Positions 20,194 through 31,070 of a stretch of DNA of 64,000 nucleotides are shown piece after piece. The stretch is from Aphanomyces cochlioides (lineage: Eukaryota > Oomycota > Saprolegniomycetes > Saprolegniales > Verrucalvaceae). The stretch lies in assembly GCA_019828595.1 (NCBI GenBank), contig JAHQRK010000048.1, forward strand, positions 1 to 64,000, written 5' to 3'. How positions within the stretch are numbered: the first letter of the stretch is position 1; every line of letters starts with the position of its first letter. The position numbers were made by a program, and so were the translations under genes. Below the pieces are notes generated by a model that made no database searches, was not told the origin of the DNA, and saw only the letters and a program-made list of their open reading frames with translations.

Positions 20194-22240
20194 ATGCGGA
20201 TGTCCGCTGTCTTGAAACGGATCAGCAGTCGACAACAAGTCCTGGCCACAATGCGTCCTTACGACATCGAAGACGCCATTCAGTCGATGGCAGATGCCGG
20301 AGTGGCGTCGCTACTTCAGCGTCTACCGTTTGTGCAGTCCACGGTTGCTCGCAGTCACACAGGCAGTCGATGTTTGGAAGGCAATTCAAAGCGAGCTTAG
20401 AAGAAGCACATACGAGGAACAGTTCTTTTGTTCATTAGTCGGCGATTATGATAGTCTTTTGATGCTCCTTGACAACCCTCCCGAGCCATTTTGTCCATCA
20501 ATGAGTCCCAATGCAATCACGGATTTTATCAATTTTAAACGACAGCCAGTAGGTTCAGCATTTACACGTATTGGTCATGACAAGCCATTTTACGATGTTT
20601 TAGGACGACCAGTTTTATGTCAAGGTGGATGGAACGACCCTCGCAATGTCGACCATATGCTTTCTGCCGTGACTGTATTACATAGTGCTCGTGGCCAACG
20701 TGGTGGCTTTACTGAACGATGTGATGCATGCTTCAAACACAGCGACGACAAGAATTTTTTTGGCTGTCGTTTTCATCGTTGATCTCCAAGATTGTGGAGA
20801 ACTGGGTCGCCAAAGTTATCTGAGCTTGTCGAAAACACAGCGAAACAGAGTTGGAAACTGAGCTGTGACTATGTTGCTCAAGGTGACTCACCTCTATCAC
20901 CATGGGAATTGATGGATGTTCGCACCCATTTATTGGCTTCCAACAATGATTCAGATTTTCAGCTGTTTGTGATGGTTCTTTTGGGTTGCAAACTGTTTTT
21001 ACGCAGTGAAGAGGTGGTCAAGATGAAGTTTGATGTATTTATTCATGATTTGGCTATTGTGGATGAAAATCGATTTGTTGAAGCTATTGCAGTCAAAATT
21101 CAAGGCAAATGCGACTCTCAACCTGTAACTTGTATGATTTGGGCCGAGAATTGTTTGCCATTACTGTGTCCCGTTCGTCATTTGTTGACATGGATATATC
21201 GACGACATAGAGACAACAATGAAACATTTCTCTTTCCCGGCAACTGTGATGGCCACGTTTCACCAGATGGTTTTCATGAAAAATTCAAAATTGTGTGTGG
21301 AAAAGTTTTGGATAGAAATGGTCCTTTTGGCTCGCATTCATGCCGTAAAACGGCGTATTTACTTGCCGTTTGGGGTGGTGGCGAAGAAGGCGACATGATG
21401 CTAAGTGCTCGCCACAAAACAATTAGCCAGGCAATGAAATACAAGCGCGATGCATTATTTTTACTAAATGTCGCAAAAGCCAACAATCGACATATTGACC
21501 ATGTTGTACCACAGTGGAGGCCAATTGTGTGTAAAGACTTGCAAATGGGTCGTGCAATCAACAATGGTAAGTCGATTGACAGCAAAACATCGTCCATGTT
21601 GGCTTTAAACTTTGTTGGTGGTATTTGCAAATGCTCACCATCATCGAGCATTTTACGATTACTTGAATCAGTCATTCACTTGAATAAACCGACAACTACG
21701 CTGGAGTCGATTACAAACTTTTGCCAAGACCATTTGACCCCATCGTTGCAGTCACAATTGATGTCACTGTTGGAAAAACTGACGCTCGAAATACGCTACT
21801 CTATATCGTCAAGCTCTCGTGACTCGCAACAATGTCTACCACTATCGTCAGCTTGTTCGATCGAGTCCGATGCATGTAGTCATGAAGAAATTCAGCCGCT
21901 ATGCCAGGAGTCCAAAGAATGTGTCAAAAAGCCTAAGCGTGGTGGAACATTTGACTTTGACGGCCGACTCGAGCTCAAAAGAATCAAATTAGCGAGTGCG
22001 AAACTATCAAAGATCATACAGTATCACGCTGATATGCCACCACATGCTTCGTCCATGACAGTGCCAGCACGCGTGTTTGCTCCCACGTCCATCGTACCAA
22101 TCATCTCTTGTCTAAATCGTCACTGTGATGGAAAAGTCGAAATCTTCTTGGATCGATGGAAATCATTCAACCACTCCAACTTCGGAAAGCGATGTTGTTC
22201 AGGGAAAGATGAACAATGCAACTTCTTCAGTTTCAAATGA
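20194..22240 (+). pseudogene. Tyrosine recombinase (mobile element), one in-frame TGA
   Basis: The N-terminal section (frame from 20294, after a shift near 20340) includes VDVWKAIQSELRRSTYEEQF and a Cys-rich CDACFKH...FGC stretch. It ends at TGA 20780-20782. The same frame resumes at once and runs 480 more codons to 22240. The C-terminal half carries the tyrosine-recombinase residues: Arg in LFLRSEEVVKM, His-x-x-Arg in GSHSCRKTAY, His in SARHK, and the Tyr nucleophile in AMKYKRDA. A Cys/His cluster (CLNRHC, CCSGKDEQC) closes the protein. It is a DNA strand-exchange enzyme of a Crypton-like or other tyrosine-recombinase element, distinct from the copy at 44563. One nonsense codon and an N-terminal shift make this copy probably inactive. 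Confidence 0.8.
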
Positions 22241-22605
22241 GCACTGTCACACCAGATCTCCGAAGGAATAAGTAATGAAGTGTGTCACAGAAAATGGTCG
22301 ACGATCGCAATGTCACACTGTCTTCCAGCATCCGTACTATCCGTATAATGACTCTACCACACTCTACCAAAGATACAAGTTATATATATACTTGGTAACG
22401 TTAAATGACCACTTTCTTTGTCTCATTGGCTGAATTATCTAATAACGAAATTTGATTGGGTAACTTTGAAGAAAGTACATTGAGCCTGACAAAGTTCGAA
22501 TGCATCGAATAAGTCCAAGACGGAAATGGGCCGAGACACGAGACGGAAACCAAACGAGGATGGACAAGTCGTCCTGGTAGCTCCCAATGCAATCAACTCT
22601 ATACT
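22241..22605. other. Non-coding, possible recombinase-element end
   Basis: CTCTACCACACTCTACCAAAG near 22353 resembles the TCTACCA cluster at 20140-20175. Otherwise no feature. Confidence 0.3.
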
Positions 22606-22776
22606 GGCCAAGCTCCCCCTGATGGGATCATCAACGTTGCGTTCTTGATGCCCGAAGCAAAGGATGTGTTTGCATTCCTGGAAGCTCTGCGACCATTCAT
22701 CAACTTGGGATCTCTTGAGCATCTGTATCAGCTTGGACGCTCCTTCTTGAATGCCTTGGCTCATGTAACGATGTAG
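22606..22776 (+). pseudogene. F-box-like/LRR N-terminal fragment
   Basis: Reads PPDGIINVAFLMPEAKDVFA then FLEALRPFINLGSLEHLYQL, matching residues 8-55 of the intact proteins. It is cut after HLYQLG and abuts a Tc1 transposase fragment on the opposite strand. Confidence 0.75.
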
Positions 22777-23137
22777 CGATGATTTTGGGATGCAGGTGTT
22801 GTACGAAGCACATCGGTATATCTCTTTTTTCGAACTCAAGGTCGGACACACGCGTTTGAACTTCGTGGGCTTGACGAGGCTTGCGCCCGCACTTTTCATT
22901 GCGTTTCGGTTGCAGTTTGTTGAGCAACGCAGCGTGATTCAGATTTGGCCTAGCAACGGCCAGCAATTCTTTGGAGCAGTGGGACTTCCAGAGTGATGCA
23001 ACTAGACTAGCACTGACAGAGTGCCGTTGGGCCACTTGTTTGATGGCGCCATGCTTGAGCTAGCCGTCGGACGACTTGTCAGCGAGGTCCAGCAAGATGA
23101 CCAACTTCACAGTTGGCGTCACGTCCTTGCCGCGCAT
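22777..23137 (-). pseudogene. Tc1-like transposase N-terminal fragment
   Basis: On the minus strand from 23137 it reads MRGKDVTPTVKLVILLDLAD, then an in-frame TAG, then GAIKQVAQRHSVSASLVASL and a basic linker. This is the paired helix-turn-helix of Tc1-type transposases. The DDE part is missing because the sequence switches to an F-box-like/LRR fragment. A matching Tc1-type terminal sequence lies at about 23445-23470. Confidence 0.65.
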
Positions 23138-23444
23138 TGCAAAATGAAAGTTTGCTGGCCATACGCAAGATGTTGGGTAATTATGTTTGACAGGTCTAGT
23201 CAGTTCAATTTCCTCTCAAATATTATGTATTTTTTTAAATTGCTATACAATATTCAAGTTCGGTGCTTTATTTTTATAACTAGTTAATTTTAATTTTTGT
23301 CCACGAAATGGTTGGATTCCACGAGCTATTTGATTCGCCCAATTGCAAGGTAGCAAAGTGGCTTCACTCGGCTTTCGATTGGTTCATTCCATACACTGTA
23401 AATCATAATAATCGATTTTTGAGGGCAAATTCCCTGAAAATCAC

Positions 23445-23470
23445 ACAATAATTTGGGACAGAGTAGTATT
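23445..23470. repeat. Single Tc1-type terminal repeat
   Basis: AATTTGGGACAGAGTAGTAT resembles the right end of the outer Tc1 element (CGGAACAGAGTAGTAT at 12511). No partner end was found nearby. Confidence 0.5.
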
Positions 23471-23682
23471 TCCCACGGCCTGGCACATTGTTGGGTGTCA
23501 TGCAAATCTCTTTCCTATGTTAAAATTCCGGATATGTACTCCGGACATTCATATCCGGATGAATGTTCCACCATGTTCCACCAACGATACAAGGTATGTA
23601 CTAGGGCCCGTCTGGATGCCACCTATTATTGAGATAATTCGCAATATTTTGATCAATTATTGCATAATTTTGATTATCGCAT

Positions 23683-24084
23683 AGAGACTTTTCGGAGCCA
23701 CTTTAGAGTTGAGATTCGAGATTGCCGATATCAACTCTAAAGTTACGTTTTTGCGACGTTCGGTGAGTGAGCACTTGAGAACGAAACTTATACGGATCCG
23801 AATAAAGACAACTCACGTCTTCGTTGCATTTCATCGACTTCGAACTACTTTAACAATCAGATAGACAGCGCTACTGCTCTATATGGTCTGCATGGACTTG
23901 GCACGCCAAACTAAGTATGTGGGACGCATGGATCCAGCTTTCCGGACGATTATGCGTATCTCAAAGACTGATCTGAAAATCTTTTGAGATCAAGATGGTT
24001 TCTAGAATTATTTTATAAAGCTTTATTAATTTATAGAGGTACAGCTGGTGGATCTCAACTCTAAAGTGGCTCCGAAAACTCTCT
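23683..24084. mobile_element. Nested 402-bp inverted-repeat element
   Basis: The ends AGAGACTTTTCGGAGCCACT and, inverted, AGAGAGTTTTCGGAGCCACT continue with TTAGAGTTGAGAT on both sides, giving over 30 nt of terminal inverted repeat. It is absent from the paralogous segment near 25640, which supports its insertion into the larger element. Confidence 0.8.
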
Positions 24085-25320
24085 AGTAATGCACTGTCTG
24101 GATGCCAAATATTGCATAAATTTTATTGCAATAATTTATTTCGAAACAGGCCAAATATGCAATAAACAATATTCTACTCAAAGTAGAATATTTTCCCCAA
24201 TATCGCATAATCCACACAAATTCCCAATGGTTATTTTATTTTCGTGGGAATCCAGACAGTCCGAAATTTTAATTATTGTGATATTATAATACGTGGTTTG
24301 TATTATTTTGACCAAAATACAAAATATCACATAAGTCGGAAAATGTAGGAGCTTTATTTGATATTTTGATGAATCGTAGGAACAATATTCCGATATTTTC
24401 CATTTTTTCGAATAAAAAACCTCACACATTAATTTGATAAAGTATGAAATTAATTTTGACTGAAATTTTTGACAAATTGTAGGACCAAAATTCCTACGAT
24501 TCATTGACCAATTATACATCTATAAAATCTCTTTATATTGACCAATCATAATGTTTATGCCATCGATCTTGTGTATGGAGCGTATGCATGGGCGCGAGCC
24601 GGTCAGAGCGGCACTGCAATGCACATGCACCTTCTACTCATGTTAGGCTTAGTCACCTGAAGCTTCAGGCGACAACTCAAGCTCGACATAGAGAGAAAGA
24701 CTTGACTTTGACTAGACGACTGATAACTTGTTATGTGTTTGATGCCCTCGACCAAATGGCTCTTGTCGCGCCTCGCGTTCACCATAAACAAAGCTAAATA
24801 ACTAAATACCTTCGCGTTACAAAGAATATCCTAGCTCCCCTTTGTAGTATGTGTATTATCTTACCGCTGATTCACTTTGCTCATATTCACCTCATGATGT
24901 GCATCAAGCAAACTGCGTCGTCAGACTGCATTGCATATCTCTAGGCAAGCAAATAGTGTCGGTGAATGAGGTGCTTGACGCATTCTAGATATTCTGAAAC
25001 CTTTGCCCTGAAGCATGTTTTCACAACACACAATCGTGATAATATATATTAAATTCATTTAGAAAACGTTTCGTTCGGCATAAGAAAACTACACATAGCA
25101 TGTGCGCCATCTGAGTTAGACACAAGCTGCTGGAGTTGGGACCATGTTATCTTCAACGTCGCTCACAAAGTTTCAACTTGGTGTATCCAACGATCTCAAC
25201 TCAATTCAAATTCAGCCAATAATAATGCGGAATTAATTTGATTCGTCAAAATCGAAATGTAGGCAATCCGTTCCTACGATTTCCAATCATAATACATAAC
25301 GAATTTTCACAGTATTTTTT
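24085..25320. other. Interior of the AT-rich element, no gene seen
   Basis: Short ORFs only (24178-24519 minus, 24588-24797 plus and its antisense). A segment at 24247-24310 (ATCCAGACAGTCC then TGTGGTTTGTATT) recurs at 25800 and 26207. Confidence 0.4.
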
Positions 25321-25557
25321 ATTTGGCATCCAGACGGGCCCTTAAATTATCACAATAATTTCATTTTTGGACTGACTGGAATTCCAAGAAAATTAAGGGT
25401 TCCTCTGCTTTATGGCATAATTGACACGTTTTTCCATAATTCACTATCATATCAATATTTGACATCTGGAATGACATTTTATTATCCCATAAATTTGTGA
25501 AGAAAACAGCAAAATATGGCATAAAAAATGTGAATAAAATTCCTCCATATTTTTATT

Positions 25558-26335
25558 AAGAGTCCGTCGGGATACCACTTAATATCATATAATTCGCAAT
25601 AATTTGAGCATAATGGCATAATTTTAAATATTGTATAACTTCCTGTCTGGAGGAACATATTCAATTAATTTTATTGCAAAAAATTATTCCAAAATTGGTC
25701 GATTATCGCAATAAAAAATATGCTACTCAAAGTCATATATTTTGACCAGTATTGTATAATTCGGTCAAATTCTCTAATTTCATTCTATTTACTTGGGAAT
25801 CCAGACAGTCCAAAAATAGAATTATTGTGATAATATAATCTGTGGTTTGTATTCTTTTCGCAAAATGCAGAATACTCAATAACGAATTATCAAAATATTT
25901 TTTAATGTGTATCCTAAATAAAGACTGTCTCGAATCCCTAGAAAATTAAGGGCCTGTTTGGTGACTGTAAACATTTTTTCTGTGAAATTTCATAAAATGA
26001 CAAGTGTCGCAGAATGTTGGTACAAAATGTCATTACGTCTGACCTGTATATTTATCATGAAATAGGACTCTGAAATGACCAAAAATTGACGAATCCAAAC
26101 ACGCCGAAAAATTCGAACATATGACAAAACTGCAAGTTTTGTTGAAAAGTAGCAAATTTCATGAAATTTTCACTTGAACCAAACAGGCCCTAAAAAAATT
26201 TCTAGGGATTCGAGACAGTCCAAATATATAATTATTTGTGATAATATAATCTGTGGTTTGTATTCTTTTCCCAAAATGCATAACACTCATAACGGATTAT
26301 CACAATATTTTTTAATCTGTATCCACACGGGCCCT
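25558..26335. mobile_element. Second, mosaic copy of the AT-rich element
   Basis: Begins AGTCCGTCGGGATACCACTT and ends GTATCCACACGGGCCC, a diverged version of the ends at 23604 and 25341. A block of about 110 bp is present twice (25797-25915 and 26206-26325). Between the two lies an inverted repeat (GACTGTCTCGAATCCCTAGA) into whose centre a further MITE is inserted. Confidence 0.6.
25950..26190. mobile_element. 241-bp MITE with TAA duplication
   Basis: TAA, then GGGCCTGTTTGGT, through to ACCAAACAGGCCC, then TAA. The inverted ends and three-base duplication are of PIF/Harbinger type. It is inserted at the centre of a larger inverted repeat. Confidence 0.85.
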
Positions 26336-26836
26336 AAAAATTAAATAAAGTTAGGGAATTTGACAGAATTATATACTGTATTGGTCAAAATATACGACTT
26401 TGAGGAGTATATCTTTTATTGCGACAATCAACCAATTTTGCAATAATTTTTTGCAATATAACAGGGAATTATACAATATTTAATATTATGGGATACTGTA
26501 ATGCTCAAATTATTGCGATTTATAATGATAATTAGGGGTGGCCCTAAATACATTACATTGTCATTAAGTTCGCTGTGGGCAGGCGAACTTGACGCTCAGT
26601 TCATGGTGACTTCATACTTGAACGCTGATGCACATGCCAATTTTGGCTAACTGCGATATAGAATGCATTTACTTGGACGAAAATAAAGAGTAGTGCTCCC
26701 GACATCACCATAAAACACTACTATATTAATAGTATGTAACACTCGTGTAATTAAAAAAAATATGAGCCGTATTTATATAATTTTGACGAAATTTTTTTCA
26801 ATTGTGATTCCCGCATCTCCAAGGTGATAAATCGAT
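26336..26836. other. Intergenic and 5' region of the next gene
   Basis: The left part repeats element sequence in inverted form (AATTATGCCAT-like and GACTTTGAG blocks). The rest, upstream of 26837, is AT-rich and presumably contains the promoter. No defined box is called. Confidence 0.4.
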
Positions 26837-28171
26837 TTGCCTTCCACAAGAATGAGCCTCCTTTGGTCCTTGTTGCCCATCAATGTCGTCCTCGACGCTA
26901 CATCTTTTCTATGTTACAACGATATAATTGCTTTCGTGCAAGCTCTCCGCCCCTATGTCATCTTGGAACCTTTGGAGCATCTCCATCGTTTGGGCTTGAC
27001 ACAGAACTCCATGAAAATATGGCCATCGTTGTGTCTCGAGCCGACGATGCTTGGCTCAGAATATCTATCTTCCTATGAAGCAATCGCCAAGTACTATGGA
27101 AAAGTGGTCTTGGAAGACAATTGGCAAGATGTCACTTGGCTCAAGATGCATTTGAACCCAACGGCAGTGATTGAGTGGAGAAGCAGTAACTTTTCTGTAC
27201 CGACCTGGATATCTGACGAATGGGTCGTCTCGCGAATTACTGGGATCGAATTTTCGTCCGAGACTACTCGTTCATCCTCTTGGAATGATGTATTACCACG
27301 ACTGCACAATTTGACGTATGTGCTAATGGAAGGTGGCTGTGAATTCGCTTTGAGCTCCTTTACCAAATTCTTAGCCACGGGCAACCATAAAATTACAGTT
27401 GTCTACATTTTCTCATTAAATTACGAGTTGTCTGCGTCCGATATGGCTTACCTAACCAAGTGGTTCCGTCATCAGCCCGTCCAAGAGTTCGAGTTCTTTG
27501 GGGACATGGATGATATTGACCAGGATGTCCAGCAAGCATTTTATCAAGCAGTCTTCGATTGCTCTACTCTGGACAAACTCAGTCTTCACAACTTTGACTT
27601 CCAAGACATCGACTTTTCGCCATGGACATTCAAAATGAGGTACTTGGAGCTGGATAATTGCCTCAAGGACTCTCAACTTGTCGAATCTTTTGCAAGTCGT
27701 TTACAGGAATCCAACCTATCTTATCTTAAACTCAGGAATTATTGGGACGACAACGTTTATGGTATTGAATGCCTCCTGCGAGTCTTGCCGCTGACGTCAA
27801 TCAAACAATTGGTATTGACTGGTATATTTATCGACAGTCCGAGTTGGCTGCAGTTGGTTCCGCTATTTGAGAATTGCACATTGAAAACTTTGACATTACG
27901 AGCTGACAATATTCCGTCGGATTTTGCACAAAGTTTCGCCAGAGCCATGCAAAACAACCATACGATCTGTCAATTGAATCTGGGCATTCACGAGTTTGCC
28001 ATTGACGACTTGCGATTCTTGGTTCAATGCTTCTATCACCCCAGTCGACGCGTCAAGAGTAAACGCATCAAATTGGGAATGCCACAAATAAGATCGAAAG
28101 ATGATACGCTAACCGTGGAGTCTTCCATGGAGTTGGCAAAGTCACTCGGATGTGATTTTGATCCAAATTAA
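26837..28171 (+). CDS. F-box-like/leucine-rich repeat protein, intact
   Basis: A 444-residue single-exon ORF. Paralogue alignment favours starting at the internal Met (26852, MSLLWSLLPINVVLDATSF). An F-box-like helix (LLPINVVLDATSFL, then FVQALRP) occupies about residues 10-40. It is followed by a conserved linker (LGSEYLSSYEAIAKYYGKV) and irregular leucine-rich repeats to the end (FYQAVFDCSTLDKLSLHNF, NNHTICQLNLG, HPSRRVKSKRIKLG). The stop is TAA. No signal peptide or membrane segment, so probably cytosolic or nuclear. The architecture suggests a ubiquitin-ligase adaptor, but the F-box is weak and no partner is known. Its closest relative is the convergent gene at 29724-31070. Confidence 0.85.
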   Translation: MPSTRMSLLWSLLPINVVLDATSFLCYNDIIAFVQALRPYVILEPLEHLHRLGLTQNSMKIWPSLCLEPTMLGSEYLSSYEAIAKYYGKVVLEDNWQDVTWLKMHLNPTAVIEWRSSNFSVPTWISDEWVVSRITGIEFSSETTRSSSWNDVLPRLHNLTYVLMEGGCEFALSSFTKFLATGNHKITVVYIFSLNYELSASDMAYLTKWFRHQPVQEFEFFGDMDDIDQDVQQAFYQAVFDCSTLDKLSLHNFDFQDIDFSPWTFKMRYLELDNCLKDSQLVESFASRLQESNLSYLKLRNYWDDNVYGIECLLRVLPLTSIKQLVLTGIFIDSPSWLQLVPLFENCTLKTLTLRADNIPSDFAQSFARAMQNNHTICQLNLGIHEFAIDDLRFLVQCFYHPSRRVKSKRIKLGMPQIRSKDDTLTVESSMELAKSLGCDFDPN

Positions 28172-28253
28172 GATGAGTCAAGATATGTGTGATCACCACC
28201 AATTTCTATTTCAATGACACTATAGCAGTAAAATATCAAAGTGAAGACTTAAA

Positions 28254-28480
28254 GCGCGTCTGGTACCCAAAAAATATTACAATATTTGCCTGAAAAATCC
28301 ATTTTTGAGCAAAAAGGAATTTTCAAAATGATGACAGACTGTCTGGCAAAATATTGTGGCTCCAAGATTTATTCCATTTTGGGCACGAAATTTCAAAATG
28401 GAGGTCTGAGCTCCATTTTGAAAGAAAATGCCATTTTTGTCCTGCACGGTTCCATTGTAGTTGCTGTCAGTGCTTTGGTG
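28254..28480. repeat. Related of the GCGTCTGGC MITE family
   Basis: Starts AGCGCGTCTGGTACCCAAAA and contains CAAAATGG/CCATTTT blocks in both orientations, like the MITE at 37737-38001 (GGGTGCGTCTGGCAAAATTT). The right end is not clear. Confidence 0.45.
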
Positions 28481-29723
28481 GTTCGTTTCGCACATCGCGA
28501 AAGAGCCACGCCATACCCCTTATGTACCTGGGGATGCTTGGGTGGCAAAGCTTATTAAATGGAACCCTCGTCGACTCAGAAGCGTGGAAAGCTAGTCCTG
28601 CTGGTCAAACTGCCATAAATCCTCGAACCGAATCCACCAATATCAAGCGTGATGTCGACGTTCAGTTCCGACTGGGCGTGAAGAGCAGGACGTTGGCTTG
28701 AAGGATACGAACAGTCCAGGATTGCCTTGAACTCAGCCGTCGGGAGAAGCGAAAACGGCGAACTCATCGTTAAGGTGGCATTTGGGTGGAGGCGATTGAG
28801 ACGACAGAGATCTGTCTCTAAGCGGAGCTGCGATACAAGAATCATATCCCTCTCAGAGTTCCAGTGCGCTTATTTTGTCTTCATCCTTTGGCGGCATTCA
28901 CTTCCTCACTTTACCGTCCTCAGGTTTCTGGTGACAACACATTTCGCAAACTTGATGTTGCCAGACGCGCGCTCAACTATGTTGTGATTTCAGAGAGAAT
29001 TCAAGTTACTTGGCAAAAAGCGGCGATTATTATTCGAATAGCTTTTTATATTTCATATAATAGCTTCTCGCGAAACATTATAGGATATATTCAAAGTGGA
29101 TCCACACGAGGATTCATTGTAATAGTATCTCTGTCTCCAGAGGTTTGTCTGTGTTGAGGGAAATGACAAACTTTGAACATCAATGGCAAAATCGCAGAGT
29201 CTTGAGACCAATTCAAAAACTGTTGACGCAGCCGTAAATCTTTTAACAAATGCCAATTCGAATGCGTGAAAAAGTCGCCCACTTCCAACAATGGCATATA
29301 CACACAAAGCTACAGTTCCTTTATCGTAAATATCAACGACAAGTCTGGTATTTCGCGATCTTGTCCAGTTATCCGACCACCGAAGACTTCAATTGCAGTA
29401 GTGGCCACCATTCAGAGTGCTCGTGTGTGTCCAGCCCCGCTGATAAAATGCTTCCAGTACTCGATTTGGTTCAGCATTTGTACGGCTTTTTGCGACTGTA
29501 TCAAGAGTTTGCGTAAGGCATTGGCGATATTGCCATTGAAGTCGTGGGTAGACTCATTCAAAGTTTGTCACTCTCTCTGCACAGACTTGCGCGATACGGG
29601 TCAGACATATTATTACAATGTACACTCATCATGTAAGGGTACATTGATATTACCTGATTCTTTCGAGAAGCCATAATATCAATTAGATACTGGTGACATC
29701 TACACATATTTTCACTCGTTAAC
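28481..29723. other. Unassigned sequence between convergent genes
   Basis: Several short ORFs on both strands. The minus strand reads ANALRKLLIQSQKAVQMLNQ near 29450 and HLLKDLRLRQQFLNW near 29230, helical-looking stretches broken by stops, possibly from a decayed regulatory-domain gene. No family could be assigned. Confidence 0.3.
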
Positions 29724-31070
29724 TTATTCCGGATCAAAATCACGTCCGAGTGATTTTGCCAACTCCATGGACGACTGCACTGCTGCCGTGTCATCTTTCG
29801 CTCTTATTTGTGGCATGTGCAACTTGATGCATTTACTTTTGACCCGTCGACTGGGATGGTAGAAACATTCAACCAAGAATCGCAAGTCGTCAATGGCAAA
29901 CTCGTTGATGCCCAGATTCAATTGACAGATCGTGTGGTTGTTTCGCATGGCTTTGGCGAAACTTTGTGCAAAATCGGATCGAATAGTAACAGCTCGTAAT
30001 GTCAAAGTTTCCAAAGTGCAGTTCTCAAATAGAGGAACCAACTGCAGCCAACTTGGACTATCGATGTAAAATCCTATCAATGCCAATTGTTTAATTGACG
30101 TCAGCGGCAAGACTCGCAGGAGACATTCAATACCGTAAATGTTGTCGTCCCAATAATTATTGAGCTCGAGATAAGATAGATTCGTGCCATGCAAACTATT
30201 TGCAAAAGTTTCGACTTGTCGAGAGTGTTTGAGGCAATTGTTCAGCTCCAACCACGTCATTTTGAATGTCCATGTCGAAAAGTCAATACCGTCAAAGTCG
30301 AAATGAGAGAGACTGAGATTGCCAAGTGTAGAAGATTCGAAGACGGCTTGATAAAATGCTTGCCGGACGTCCTGGTCAATGACATCTACGTCACCGAAGA
30401 ACTCGAACCTTTGGTCGGGCTGATGACGGAACCACTTGGTAAGGTACACTATATCGGACTCAGACAACTCATAATTGATTGAGAAAATGTCGAGGTCAGT
30501 TATTCGATTTTTGCCAGTGGCTAAGAATTTGATAAAGGAGTTCAAAGCGATTTCATCTGCACCTTCCAATACCACATACGTCAAATTCGATAGTCGTGGT
30601 AATACATCTTTCCAAGTGGAGGAACGAGAAATCTCGGACAAAAACACGATCCCATAAATTCGTGAGATGACCCAATCGTCAGATATCCAGGTCGGGACGG
30701 AAAAGTCAGTGATACTCCACTCGAGTTTTGCCAAGGGATTCAGTTGCGTTTTGAGCCACATAACATCTTGCCAATTCTCTTCCAACACCACGTTTTTATA
30801 GTACTTGGCGATCGCTTCGTAGGAAGATTGATATTCCGAGCCAAGCATCGTCGGATGGAGACACATCGATGGCCATAATTTCTTGTGGCTGTGCGTCAAG
30901 CCCAGGCGATAGAGATGCTCCAAAGGTCCCAAGTTGATGTACGGGTGGAGAGCTTCCAGGAAAGCAAACATATCTTTGGAAAACAGAAAAGATGTAGCGT
31001 TGAGGACGACATCAATGGGCAGTAAGGACCAAGGTGAGCTCATTCTCGTGAGAGTCGAATCGATCATCAC
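29724..31070 (-). CDS. F-box-like/leucine-rich repeat protein, intact
   Basis: 448 residues, single exon, stop TAA. The likely start is the internal Met giving MSSPWSLLPIDVVLNATSFL, in line with its paralogues; the full frame opens MMIDSTLTR upstream. F-box-like helix at about residues 12-45, conserved GSEYQSSYEAIAKYYKN linker, then leucine-rich repeats (FYQAVFESSTLGNLSLSHF, NNYWDDNIYGIECLLRVLPL) and the basic end HPSRRVKSKCIKL. Very close in sequence to the gene at 26837-28171, with which it forms a tail-to-tail pair separated by about 1.5 kb. Cytosolic or nuclear adaptor role inferred only from architecture. Confidence 0.85.
   Translation of the reverse strand: MMIDSTLTRMSSPWSLLPIDVVLNATSFLFSKDMFAFLEALHPYINLGPLEHLYRLGLTHSHKKLWPSMCLHPTMLGSEYQSSYEAIAKYYKNVVLEENWQDVMWLKTQLNPLAKLEWSITDFSVPTWISDDWVISRIYGIVFLSEISRSSTWKDVLPRLSNLTYVVLEGADEIALNSFIKFLATGKNRITDLDIFSINYELSESDIVYLTKWFRHQPDQRFEFFGDVDVIDQDVRQAFYQAVFESSTLGNLSLSHFDFDGIDFSTWTFKMTWLELNNCLKHSRQVETFANSLHGTNLSYLELNNYWDDNIYGIECLLRVLPLTSIKQLALIGFYIDSPSWLQLVPLFENCTLETLTLRAVTIRSDFAQSFAKAMRNNHTICQLNLGINEFAIDDLRFLVECFYHPSRRVKSKCIKLHMPQIRAKDDTAAVQSSMELAKSLGRDFDPE

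Larger units (their letters stand above)
23604..25341. mobile_element. AT-rich inverted-repeat element (GGGCCCGTCTGG ends)
   Basis: The left end GGGCCCGTCTGGATGCCA and the right end TGGCATCCAGACGGGCCC are perfect inverted repeats, with CTA and TTA next to the ends. Harbinger-type MITEs typically have three-base TWA duplications. The interior is AT-rich, without a transposase, and holds a second element at 23683-24084 whose empty site is visible in the related copy at 25600-25680. Related ends recur at 25558-26335 and 37737-38001. Confidence 0.75.
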
